Positions 22,801 to 33,083 of a stretch of 64,000 nt of DNA are shown here, one piece after another. Numbering within the stretch: the first letter of the stretch is position 1; the number at the start of each line of letters is the position of its first letter. This DNA comes from Xiphophorus maculatus (Eukaryota > Chordata > Actinopteri > Cyprinodontiformes > Poeciliidae). Location: positions 25,712,501-25,776,500 of the forward strand of contig NC_036447.1 of the NCBI RefSeq assembly GCF_002775205.1. The letters run 5' to 3'. A program made the translations under genes and the position numbers. A model generated the notes under the pieces. The model was given only the letters and a program-made list of their open reading frames with translations. It made no database searches and was not told the origin of the DNA.

Positions 22801-25800
22801 ATTAATTCTAGTCAATCAGATTTGACTCCTGATTAAGATTGGAGCTAACGATTATCTAAGTGAATGATTGTTAATCGGATAACAAAAAAATGACACGTTC
22901 CATAGAGTTTTAGTTTAACCACTTCAAACTTTTTAATGAACTATTAGAAATATTTTACAATGTGAATATAGAAAACATAATTCAACATTTTATTTGAACC
23001 AGGTTGAGATAAAACTTTTTCACTTTGCCAGGAGTTTTGACTAAAATATATTCACATACAAAGGTGTTTCTTCCTTAAATGCAAAATGTGTGATTTTTTG
23101 TTGTTGTTGTTGCTTTTTTACAGTTTTCATTACTACTCTGAATATACCTACTGTTTTTTAGCATATGGCATTTTTGTTTTAGTCTGTATACTCCAGTTAT
23201 CGATTAATCAATTACTAAGTTAGCTGACGATTATTTCATTAATCGATTAATCACGATTAATCGTTTCAGCCCTACTCCTGATTGTTGTACTACTTGTAAC
23301 ATTTTGCTTGATCTCACCAGGTATGTGATGTGTTTGATGTGCTCTCTGTGTGACTGGTCGGATAAAGAGATGGAGAACTGCAGCAATAGTCTCTCTCCTA
23401 CAGACACTCTGTTGGTTCCCGTGGAGATGTACAGGTAGTTCTGCTGCCCCCTCCTGGTCGTGTAGGGATGAAGCGTAATCTGCTGCTTGGCCTGCTGCTC
23501 TGGTTTCAGGTCAGCCTGTGCCGTCTCAGCCTGGAAAGCAAGACGATAGAGGTCTTTTGCACAACACTGGTGGGAGTGTGCAACGTGTGCAAGTGTGTAG
23601 ATATGCAAAAAGTTTCTAAATTCTGAGTTTTAATAATGTCAATTTATTTACAGAGCACGTAAAAACAACAGACAAAGTACTGTGCAATTCAATAAAGTGA
23701 AGCAAGATACAGCAGTAAGAACAAGAGGAGGACAAATATACTCCCATAAACTCTCAGAATAAGAGATTTTTAAACTCTGACCGGAATCAGCTGCAAAAGA
23801 ATAAAAATGGGTCTGGAGAAAAGATTTAAGAGTGTCAACAGCCTCAGCGGACATGAAAAGGAAACACCTTCCAAAGTTTAGGAGCACAAATTGCACCTCT
23901 GACTTTTAACTTAGGAACACCTAAGAGAAACCGGTTGGTTGATTGAAGAGCTCTTGTGTGGATGTTAAGAAAACCACAGAGAAATAATTGGGTTAAATCT
24001 TTTAAAATCGAAGCCGGAACCGGAGATTTGTGCTCACGTCTTTTAGTATCTGTTAAAGACGAGCTGCTGCGTTTTGGCAGCGAAGAGACCGTCTACGTAG
24101 CCCAAAGTACAAGATGCCACCGTGACATAACAGAGCTAATAACTGCGTGAATCATTTTTTTAAAGGTCTTTGACTGGGAGATGCGACTTCACCATCCAAC
24201 AATTTTTGATTTAGTTGGAAGAAACTGACTTTGACAGCAGCATTTATCCGTCATAGCGCTGTATTACCGTGCAGTTATACTCACAGTGAGAGTTTGAGGG
24301 AGTTGTACATTGGGCATGTTGATGCTGGCTCTGGCGGTGCCTGATGACACGGTCAGTGGTGTGTCCAGATGAGTCAGCTTGACCAAAACGTTATGGGCTG
24401 GGGAGTTGTCATGCTGGCTCACCTGAATCTGGAAGAGTTAATGAATGCTGTTAGGTTTTTTTTTTTTTGTTAGTCAAAGCTAAACAACCATTTTGAATAA
24501 GCAAAACCACAGAAGATGGTCCTTACTGTTAGGTCTAACGGCATTCCTGGTTTGAAGTACTTTGGCACGTCTTTAAATGATAAGACATATGGGGACTCTA
24601 CAATTTTAATCCCAGTCTTTTCTGCCTCGACCAGATCACTTCCTGAAAAGGTGAGAAACTGAGTCACACAAGAGCAACGTTTAGCCATTAAACATGAAAC
24701 CGAACTTCATTACCTCACCTTGTCTTTCAAATATATTATTCATACTATAACAAACTAAAGCACCTTACTGGAGTGTGATTTAACAGAGCAACACATTGTA
24801 TTGAAAACTCAAGTTCACAAACTCCCTCCTGCCAATTCATCTGAGCTGAGGTGAGAATTGGAAAATGGCAGAGAAGGGAAGCTCTTAAAAGTAAAAATTC
24901 ACCCCAAACTCTTCATATATCTTTTTAAAAGTGTAAAACGAACATATGTTTCCTTCCACTTTAAAATTTTACACAACTTGTGATGGTGTAGCTCATAAAA
25001 TCCTCATAAAACAGATTAAAATGAGTTGTTGTAACATTATGAGACTTTGTAAAAGTCAAATGGACATGAGTACCAGTGCAGGTACGATATTTGATGGAAA
25101 TGTTTTTCATGTTAATCTCCATCTGTATTGTGAGGTAATCTGAACTTGTGGCAAAAAGTGACTTCAGTGGTGTGTTTTCTTGCTCTTAATTTGAACTGGG
25201 TGAAGTTTAGGTTTATGCAGCAGTCCCGTTTCCTCTCCTCACTTTCTCCACCCTTGGTGCGGCACAGCACATGACGTTTACTCTGTACCCAGAATGCATC
25301 GTTGTACAACGACAGCATGTATTTCTACAGTACATATTTACGTTAAGCATGCTTTCTGGCCAAAAATCTATCGTTGTCAGTCAGGCTAAATCAGCAACAG
25401 AGTTAGCAAAACTCAATAACTATGAAACTGAATCCATGAGTGAAAGGTTCGTTCTGCACAATCGCTTCCTGAAGTTGAACTCATGCTTGCAATGACAAAT
25501 GGAAACAAATTAGATTCTGTTGAGCTTTATATAATATATTATTTTATCATTGACACATGGTTGAAGTCAGAGCTTTAGCATTGGCTTTCATTAAATACTA
25601 TGTTGATATAGTTTTTCCGCATCTTCAGAACTAATGTTCATAATTTGTGCTTCGGGGTAACGCAGCAAACTTTTTAGTTAGCTATGCCCAGCACCGCATG
25701 ATTTGTCAAAAATCAGACTTTCCGATGCTTTGACATCCTATTCTCCTAATACATAATACAAAAAGACCAATAAAGAACTAACATATCTAACTCGGTTATT

Positions 25801-28800
25801 AAAAAGACTTGGCTTTCCCAGAAGGCCAAATGCAGTGGACAGACATCTGACCTTAAACTATGCCACAGACTTGCTCTGATAACACCAGAGACCTCGATAA
25901 GCTCGGCTCAGATTGCAACATCCTGGAAAGTTTGGGTCTCAAAGCAACAAACAACATTGTGTAGGTTGCCATGGAAATAAATCAAAAATGATGTCAAAAT
26001 CGTTTTTAAAAATAAATCTGAAATGAAAGCCAGACTTTACACCCAGTCACAGAACATCAAATCAGCAGGTTGTCTTCTCACCCGTCTTGGTGACCACAGA
26101 TGCTTTCACGTAAACAGAGCTCCCCACTAAGCTCCTAACGTTGGGGTAAGCTCTCCTGAGCTCCTGCATGCTCAGTGTGACCGTTCCTCCGTCCAGCTGC
26201 AGGCATGAGAAGAAGAAAAGCGCTGAATTTCTACATTTCTAAAGCGTGAACTTCATAAAAACTAACACATCGTCTTCAGAAGGTTTTCCCTAGCGAACTA
26301 AAAGTCAAATACTTTAATTGCTTTGGACTTTTAAGGCCTGCGTTGTATTTCAGTTTATGGTAGATCTCAAATTTTTGAGAAATATGAAGAAAATGGGCAA
26401 GAAAACATCCGTATCAACATCTAAGCAGGTAGGATGTTATATTTATGGATTGTGAAGATTATTTTTTTAATATAGAGGTACAGGTTTGAAATTGTAAAGG
26501 TGTGGGAGCGCCTTCTAGTGGTGTGGCAAAAAAAAATTAAGTATTGCCAAGTTCTCCCAGTTTTTATTTTTTAGGCCATCAATACTTTCTTCTACATCCA
26601 GCAGAGTATTAGGGCCATAGTAAGAAAAAAATACAAAATAAAATTAAAAATTGTGAAAATAAAGTTATAATATCAGGAGAATAAATTCATAAGAGAATAA
26701 AGTTATAATATTACGATGATAATGTCATACGAGAATAAAGGCGTAATAAAATGAGAATAAATTCATAGTATTAAGAGAATAAAGCTACATTATGTGAATA
26801 AAGTTGCAATGTTACGACTATTCTCATAATACTACAATCTTCTTGTAATATTATGACTTTATTAATGTATGACTCAATTCTTTTAATAATATTCTATCAG
26901 TTGTTCATAGCTGATCAACTTCCTGTGCCAATTTCTCTGCAGATAAGAAACTGTACAGACTTTGTGTTGCGGTGATATGCTCATTATTTTCACATGAGAC
27001 CGCTCAACTGATGTGAAAATAATATATTCCTTTTGAAATATTTTACAAAAGGAAAATATTTCAACCAAAGAGAATAAAAATACAAATGTGTAATTTCAAA
27101 AACTGAAAGCGGCAGGACAAACTTACGTCCGACACCTGCTTCACAGCAGGTAGCCTCGTCATCTCCTGGTTGAGTTTCACTCCGAACACAACGTAAGCCG
27201 TCCCCTGGACCGGCTCCCCAAACAAGTACCTGAAATTCAGTCACAAATCGGTTGTTTTGCTCACAGTTATCGTCTTGCGTTCCTGTTAGATTGGCCAGAG
27301 AGCCAATAAGGTTTGAGAGCGACCGACCTTGCAGAAATTTCTACAACCAGTTCGTCGTCGTCCAGGCTGAGGAAGGACTTTCTAGGGGTCAGTGTAACGT
27401 TGAAGGCAGGGAGAACTTGAACACAAAATAATTACAGGTCAACTGTTTGAAAATATGACCTACACAAAACCTAAGTTACATCCCCTCTCCATGGATTTAG
27501 ACTCAGATATTTGTGTATTTTTTTAAGATGTCTTGCTTTATGTATCCATAACTTAAAGTTTATGCTTTTTGCTCATACAGAAGTCAGGCACTATAATCAT
27601 CACTGCTCCCAACAAAGTCAATAACTTTTTATACAAATGCTAGCATTTGCACAGTTTTACTCCTTTTAACCAACGTGTCCAGTGGTACTGCACATTTGTT
27701 TTCCACTGTTTTTATTTTTCATAAATTGTAAAATATCTGCTGTCTTTTCACTACACAAATACAAATGCACATTATGTACATTTTTTTTTTAAATCATCTT
27801 ACTCAGTTGTACATCCCTTGGATTGTACAACTGGATGCTATTTTTGATAACTGTATGGTATTTTAATGTTGTAATGTTGCACAGTATATTATTATTTTTG
27901 TGTTTTTTATATATAAATTTACCACTTTTGGTATTTGTGTGTGCCTATACACACCTCTACATTGCTGTTACACTTGAATGTCCCCATTGTGGGTCAATAA
28001 AGGATGTTTCTATTCTATTCTCTGTTACATTACTTGCTGTAGGCACCTTTCTTATGCTTAAATGATGCATATGTCATAGTGAAGGATTAGTCATTTTCTT
28101 TGGAGAAGGTACCATTACTTAAAAATCTATCTAAAAACATACAAAACCAACTTTCCTGCGGTATTAGGGCAATGCTAAGGAGGAGTGAGGCAAATGTAAT
28201 GGGAGGTTGTCCCATCAGACCGTCAGTTTCAGAAACGACACAGAAAAAAACCCCGGCATCAGTGCCACCCCACCAGACTGCACATAGAGTAAAAAACTCG
28301 TGGGGTCCAATTGACCTCATTTCCTAAGACCGTTGGGGGATTTCAGCAAATATTAAAATCTAAAGCTTAAGATTTCGGGCTCATTTCTAGTAGAGCATCA
28401 AGGAAACAACATAGATTAAGATTCTAGAAGAGTACAGCACACAAAACCATGATGAATGCTGTCAAATTTACTTCCCCTACCATATTTCTTCACCTCGAAA
28501 CGGGAGGTGAAAGCGTTCTGCTGCCAGTGGTCAAACTTTGCCGTCAACAGCCATGTTCCTTCACTGTAACACAGACACATTACAGAAAGTCTGTAAAATC
28601 AAAGGCAAAAACGTCCTTAGGTTGAAAAAACAGTTTAATAATTTATAAATTTAAATGGTGATACTTTTGTGAAAACAGCTGGTTTTCATCCAATCGCAAA
28701 TCTGATGTGATTAGAATGAGGAACCTACTGCTTTAATCAAAATACCTTTACAATCTGGATATAATGTCAAGAAACTTTTCATCAGTGATAATCATTCATT

Positions 28801-31800
28801 TCCAATTTTGTTGAGCCTGAAGTATGATATGTCAAAATGGGAAAGACAGAAGAACATGTTACGCAGAACAGCGCTGATCTAAAGCTAGAACAAGTTTTAG
28901 AAAACTGAAATCAATGGAAATCATGACACAAAAAAAATGGATGTGAAAGACACTGAAGAAGAATTTAACTGGAGGCTAGAGAAACTGCAGTGCTCACTGT
29001 CTTTACTAAAAGATCAAATTTCTTAAATTGCATTTTGCCAAAGCGAGTTATTGCCTTCTAGATGTTCCCCACTGTATTTATCCATGCCGCACAACTTAAA
29101 GGAGGTTAGATGTCGACCGAAACTGAAACTAATCGGAAAACTTTCACCGCTGGGTAAACAGATGGAAACATTGACCTAACACACCTTTCCGTTACGTTAA
29201 CAACATACCTTGGAGAAATAGACAATCATACTATTCCCACTTTCAAGGCAAACACAATATATTAACTATGGACAAAACGTCTAATTAATTTAAATGTAGC
29301 AAGAAACAATGAACATCAAGATTTTCTATTTGATCTTTCTGGTGACTTCTGAGTATAAAAAGGAGAAGGTTTAAGAGTAAAACCTCAGGTTTCGACAAAA
29401 ACCTTCAGCTTTCTTTAAAAGTAATGTTTGACTTTTTGAATTTTTGAAAATCTTTTTGCAATGCTACAAAAAAGTCTATACTTTCAATCTGACCATTGAC
29501 CGTAACAGATTAGGGCAGGCTAACGAAGAACAAGCCAAACAAACGCGCTCAACTTACTTGACGATGTCAGACAGAGGGAAGGAATCGGCGAAGACGCCCT
29601 GAGTGGGTCGGGTCCTGGAGATCTGACTGACCACCACTTTGTCAGGGTTCTAACACACACAGTTCAACATTTGTGTTAAATGACTGTTGGATCTCGTGGT
29701 TGATAAGTTTGACAAGCACCAGATCTTAAATTTTTTTTAAAAAAACTAAATGGAGGACTCTGGTTTAGAGAAAATCTTTCTTGAATCTCTGTATTTACAG
29801 CAGAACTTCATATTTAGAGTATTTGGTCTACCAGGTGTTACCTGAATGTCTATAGTGATGGGGCTGTTCAAGGCCTTAAAGAACGGAGAAGACACGAAGG
29901 CTCGGAAACGAACTGGTAAAGAGAACAAATAAAACATTTATAGCTTCAAGTACACACACAACCTAACATCTTACACGCTTGCAGATATGCTTTGACTGTT
30001 TCTTGAATTAGTTTTTTTTTTTAATCTGTTCTTTTCTCACCGGTGTCTCCGGGGTTGTAGATGGGTTTGTCGGTTTGGACGAAGATGTAGCCAGAATGAA
30101 AGGACACCATCAGCACTCGCTCCATCATGTGATGACCCTCAAAGTTCACTTGCAGATGAACAAACTTGTTCTTTTTCTCCTCACGATTCAAGAGCGCGGA
30201 AGAAAGCTGCGACAACCAGAAGGTTCACAATTCCTAACAGTGTGTGGATTATTAAATTGGTTTTGCTTATTTGCACTGGTATTATAGAGAAACCATGCTG
30301 ACAACGCTCAAAACGTGGCTGATAGAAAACAATGTGGGCCAGTATTTATTTAGTTACAACATGTGTACCACAGGGGAAACTGTGCAACATATTTCACCTC
30401 TATGCTCTTGAGAACAAGGAAGCCATTTTCCTGATTGAGGTTGGCCGTCTCCTGGAGGAGCATAACGCTTTTGGTGAAGTCCTGGATGACGATGGAGGCA
30501 GTGACAGGAGCGGGCAAGCCCTCCGCCTGTAAGTAGATGTTTTCTTCGGTGTCGGTCCTCAGGATGTCGGGAGCCACCAGAGTGAACCTTCTGGGAAAAA
30601 CACCGCAACATTAGACAGGTGCTTGCTGGCTATGGGCAACAAGTACTACTGACGAAAAATGAAATTAGCATTTTTATTAAGTTTTTTTAGCACATACATG
30701 AATATAGTGCTCTAAAAATTCTCAGGCTAGACGTCGTTTGTTTGTTTATATGTTTAATTACACACTCCTAAGGATGGATTAAGCTAGCTTTGTAGCTGAC
30801 GTCATGAACTGGGCGCACTGTGCACATGTCCAAATTATCATACCTGCTCGTGCACCTTCGACTGTTTGTAACTTTTAACATTAAAGAAAGAAAGAAAACA
30901 AACATGGTGGACCGCTGGTACCACTGGGATCAGCAGGCTTTCTGGGGGGAAAACAAATGACCAGTACCTTTTGGCTACATGGTGCATTACTCTATCTGCA
31001 ATGAATATTCCAGCCCTATTTTTCTTTTCGGTACAGAAATATATAAACTGTTTGATGGGATTCTAAGATATTAAAATTAACCGTACTACAACTGTGAATA
31101 CCAGAATTGTTGTAAAGATTTTTCCCATTCGGTTCGGTCAAAACATTAGAATGTGTGAATCAGAATCAAGAGATACGATTCAGAATCGTGTTAGCGTTAC
31201 AGATGTGTTCATTTGTTGGGTTGTTTACTCTAATGCAACAGTACCTGGGTGAAGAATCGATGGTTTTCTTTACATTTACACTGCAAATAAATGGGACAAA
31301 GAGTCATTTCAGGCATGACAAAATTGAATGATGGGGGACAAAAACTGAACACGTTGTACAAATGTGGTATAAAAAGTATTGAAAAACATACATTTGTTTA
31401 GTTTTTAATATAGCAAACAATATGGTCTACCCTGTAATACTTTGAAGAATTAAGCAACTCTTATTAACTGGAAGAGGCTGGTCTAACATGAATATTAATC
31501 AGATATTGCAAACATAGCCTTATCGCTCATAGTGTTTTTGATATTTTTATTGTCATAATGATGGTACAGATATTACAGATCTTGTGTTACACTAATACCA
31601 CCTTTGATTACTTACTCATGGAGCTCCAAGTATCTATCAAACGTCATACCTCTGGAGATAAAGATCAGAAATATTACCGGAAGCTTTTAGAAGTCAATGT
31701 TGCAACCACTCACACAGCTTAATATCTCCAAACACTCTGTACCTGTTAGGCCAGGAGCTGCAACACACAAAACTTTGGTTAGCTTTTCACATTTTGATGA

Positions 31801-31924
31801 TATGAACAGCAGAAATTCCTATGGAATACAAATCTCACCGTCTTCTGTTACTGCCAAAAATCTGTCCATCGGAATTACAGAACAGAAGGAGGAATAAAAT
31901 GTTTTGCAGCTTCCACGGAAACAT
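4893..31924 (-). CDS. c3: Complement component C3 (41 coding exons, complete)
   Basis: C3 is the central complement protein: a secreted two-chain thioester protein cleaved by convertases into the anaphylatoxin C3a and the opsonin C3b. Forty-one exons could be placed on the minus strand with donor/acceptor sites and phases that agree throughout, giving 1,721 codons plus stop; human C3 has 1,663 residues and 41 exons. The order is signal peptide, macroglobulin domains with TDKPIYNPG, an RRRR linker (660-663), C3a with its six cysteines, the thioester domain, and a C345C/NTR domain ending in SVSGCRL. There is no second tetrabasic site, so this is C3 and not the three-chain C4. Unusual points are GCVEQ at 1063-1067, Ser1180 in place of the catalytic His, and a Thr/Pro-rich insert in C3a. 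Only the exon 17/18 junction is uncertain. Confidence 0.95.
5930..7100. repeat. Repeat-rich part of C3 intron 39, with a three-copy tandem repeat at 7011-7093
   Basis: The unit aggcttctattgacctagct recurs three times at about 27-32 bp spacing, and related ctagctagct blocks occur at 5930-5965. The stretch 6180-6960 has an ATTAAA signal followed by a GC-richer segment, reminiscent of a solo LTR, but no matching ends were found. Confidence 0.45.
7960..9185 (+). mobile_element. Tc1/mariner-type relic in C3 intron 36
   Basis: 8785-8960 retains the blocks gaggtggacggt, tttgcagctgtgcca and taactctgctttagatttctgcacaactttatc, which belong to a common fish Tc1-like element read in the orientation opposite to its transposase. 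A related, longer relic is at 59870-60832. A GC-rich inverted repeat (8494-8503 / 8525-8534) sits upstream. No intact transposase. Confidence 0.5.
11775..12290. mobile_element. Degenerate Tc1-like relic with AT-rich inverted repeat in C3 intron 29
   Basis: The text around 11810-11830 and 12030-12060 (ccaaaattattcag, aattattcagaccccctc) resembles the ends and body of fish Tc1-like elements. 11939-11968 and 11994-12027 form an imperfect AT-rich inverted repeat. Noncoding. Confidence 0.4.
13798..13870. repeat. Short dispersed fish repeat in C3 intron 27
   Basis: The block tatcggccactttattaggtaca is a motif I recognise as widespread in fish genomes. Boundaries are unclear. Confidence 0.35.
16349..16990. 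mobile_element. hAT-type nonautonomous element in C3 intron 22
   Basis: A 642-bp insertion is flanked by the exact 8-bp duplication tgtaacac (16341-16348 and 16991-16998), the hAT signature. Its ends carry the ggggtcaaac / gtttgacgcg type terminal inverted repeats seen in Charlie-like hATs (ggatttggcccacgggcc near the right end). It has no transposase. It lies directly against the acceptor of C3 exon 23. Confidence 0.85.
17945..18038. repeat. Two adjacent hairpins in C3 intron 19
   Basis: A perfect 21-bp inverted repeat (17945-17965 / 17977-17997, 11-nt spacer) is followed by a perfect 12-bp one (18007-18018 / 18027-18038, 8-nt spacer). The first arm contains nested copies of the tttggtcatgca motif. 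Confidence 0.85.
18435..18520 (-). other. c3: C3 exon 19 (with exons 20-21 at 17601-17740 and 17311-17520)
   Basis: The acceptor at tgatcaacag restores phase with exon 18 and gives a gap-free match to the human block around DSITTWE (here DSITEWG). Exon 20 carries [16 protein letters not shown], one of the most conserved blocks in C3. Exon 21 covers [11 protein letters not shown]. All three join in frame. Confidence 0.88.
18857..20453 (-). other. c3: C3a anaphylatoxin and start of alpha' chain: exons 16-18
   Basis: After RRRR the alpha chain starts at Ser664. The six anaphylatoxin cysteines are present: CC at 686-687, then 700, 713 and CC at 720-721. Mammalian C3a would then end in LGLAR. Here exon 17 (19361-19675 in the preferred model) continues with a Thr/Pro-rich stretch (about 731-750) and several arginines; ILYSR at 769-773 is the best candidate for the cleavage end. 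Exon 18 (18857-19049) has an acidic run ([12 protein letters not shown]) before FFESWLW, the conserved start of the MG6 region. An exon 17 donor at 19374 paired with an acceptor near 19088 is also in frame; I prefer 19361/19049 because TTCTAAC, a strong branch-point match, precedes that acceptor. Confidence 0.75.
19985..20285. repeat. Repeat-like insertion with terminal hairpin in C3 intron 16
   Basis: A GC-richer 300-bp stretch with no frame ends in a 19-bp inverted repeat with one mismatch (20241-20259 / 20264-20282). Probably a small nonautonomous transposon; ends not defined. Confidence 0.4.
21130..21600 (+). mobile_element. 3' end of a non-LTR retrotransposon (Rex/CR1-like) in C3 intron 15
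   Basis: 21229-21369 encodes the typical tail of fish LINE ORF2 ([13 protein letters not shown], then [12 protein letters not shown]) ending in a stop. It is followed by a short 3' UTR and a terminal aaataaatcttatcttatctta run, as in 5'-truncated LINE copies. It lies antisense to C3. Confidence 0.7.
22835..23273. mobile_element. hAT-like MITE with gattaatcgtttcagccct end in C3 intron 12
   Basis: The right end (cgattaatcgtttcagccct) is a terminal repeat I recognise from many fish genomes, and the left end carries a degraded counterpart (gagctaacgatta). The flank actcctgatt is present at both 22825-22834 and 23274-23283, consistent with a target-site duplication of at least 8 bp. Confidence 0.65.
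23635..24235. mobile_element. LINE 3' relic in C3 intron 11
   Basis: The blocks aatttatttacagagcacgt, ttccaaagtttaggagcaca and aacttaggaacacctaagag are antisense remnants of the same class of fish LINE seen at 39293-40180. Frames are broken. Confidence 0.55.
26620..26880. repeat. AT-rich degenerate repeat (gagaataaagttataatatta units) in C3 intron 8
   Basis: Units of gagaataaagtyryaataty recur about six times on the plus strand and then appear inverted (attctcataatactac, aatattatgactttatt), so the block forms a large imperfect palindrome. This is typical of a common fish MITE-like repeat. Confidence 0.55.
28085..28335. repeat. Dispersed repeat family, copy 3 (C3 intron 6)
   Basis: It contains cccatcagaccgtcag, a gaaac-acac block and aaactcgtggggtccaat, shared with the copies at 1368-1545, 3140-3350 and 57990-58230. 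Confidence 0.5.
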
Positions 31925-31929
31925 GTTGA

Positions 31930-32075
31930 TCGTCTCTGAGGTTTCCGTGGGCTGGGGTCAAATATATACAGTCATGGAGACGTTGCGGTCACGGGGGTCC
32001 GATCGATTATGAACAAACAGAAAAACAAACCAGGAGCAGCCTTTGAACTTGGCCAAAGGGTCAGAGGTCCACTGT
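31930..32075 (-). promoter_or_regulatory. c3: C3 core promoter: TATA box, forkhead sites and DR1 (HNF4-type) site
   Basis: On the minus strand TGTATATATT (31961-31970) sits about 40 bp before the C3 start codon, leaving room for a very short 5' UTR. Two forkhead-like sites (TGTTTGTTC and GTTTGTTTTT, within 32010-32031) and the direct repeat ggGTCAgAGGTCC (32058-32070, DR1 spacing) lie upstream. This set fits a hepatocyte promoter, as expected for C3. Functional assignment is inferred from motifs only. Confidence 0.6.
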
Positions 32076-33083
32076 GGAGAAAAGAAATATCAGAAATTAC
32101 AAAATACGTATTTTAACGGATTAGTTAAAATAACTAATCCATTAAAATTAGTTAACGGATTAGTTAACTAGCCAGTGGTTTACAAAACAAAACAAGGGAA
32201 ACGCAAATGACTCATACTCAAACATCTCCATGATGTTTAAAGACAACTCTTACTGTTGGTTTATGTCATAGGACAGGCTGAAAATGAAAGTGTCTCACTT
32301 GCTACTGGAAAAGAAGAAAAAAAACAGAAACACTCTTAATCTTACCGTTCTAAATGACTCTGCCACTACAAACAGCATGTTTTTTGTTGTTTTTTTTTTT
32401 TTTTTAGAAATGGTACTTATACATTAGGGTTTTTTATATTAAAAGGCAACATCTGTTGTTATTGTGCTGAGATAAAACAACTTCAGATTCTGAAGATATT
32501 TTAGTCTTAAAGTCAAATTTAGCTCTGCTAGCCCCCTCTGAACCCCTACAAATAATTTTGTTTATCAGATTACATATCTCGTTTATTACTACTTAAACAG
32601 CTGATGACCCCATATTTCATCCATAGCTCATCTAAACTTTATTAAAATTGCTAGAAAACATAATTATCATGAGAAAACGTATCTGCTGGCTGTAAAAATA
32701 CAGCAAAGTTCAAATTCACAATGAAAATTGGGATTTTAAACAGGAATAGACCTAAAAATAAAAAACAACAAAAACTAAAACGGTGAAGCAAATTTATGCC
32801 AGTTTTAAAAAGAGAGAACACGGCCGGACCTCACTTCAAGGAGAGAAACCAAAGTGAACAATATTTTAATGGTTGTCAGACAGATGATGCATGTAAAACA
32901 TTCGCAGATCCATTCTGAGGCGATGACAAATGCATTCAGCTGATGACAAAAAATATTTAAAGTAAAGTTCCAGAGCATACTGTACCTCAAAACACTAGTA
33001 TTGCTTTTGCAACATGCTACAACAGATTGCCTCAATTCTTACAAGCATTTACATTTTTTTTAGGTTATTAGGCGACGTCGAAG
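32076..33083. other. Intergenic between C3 promoter and yju2b 3' end
   Basis: AT-rich with no frame of note. A perfect 10-bp palindrome (32118-32127 / 32131-32140), repeated again near 32155, lies about 150 bp upstream of the C3 TATA box. Confidence 0.55.

Larger units (their letters stand above)
20385..31924 (-). other. c3: C3 beta chain: exons 1-16
   Basis: Exons, high to low: 31839-31924, 30398-30590, 30041-30206, 29842-29912, 29558-29649, 28481-28563, 27328-27415, 27127-27229, 26082-26196, 24527-24642, 24285-24428, 23318-23530, 22538-22738, 22049-22201, 21752-21881, 20385-20453. Exon 1 encodes a hydrophobic signal peptide (ILFLLLF core). An RRRR run at residues 27-30 spans the exon 1/2 junction. 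Exon 15 carries the conserved [10 protein letters not shown] block. Exon 16 carries the beta/alpha furin site RRRRS. The intron after exon 14 begins GCATGT rather than GT. Several exon lengths (193, 166, 71, 83, 103, 116, 130) equal those I recall for mammalian C3. Confidence 0.88.

Noticed and set aside
4893-31924. Complement C4 or C5 instead of C3
   Set aside because: Only one tetrabasic chain junction is present (C4 has two) and a thioester Cys/Gln pair is kept (C5 has none). Exon-by-exon blocks ([26 protein letters not shown]) match C3 best.
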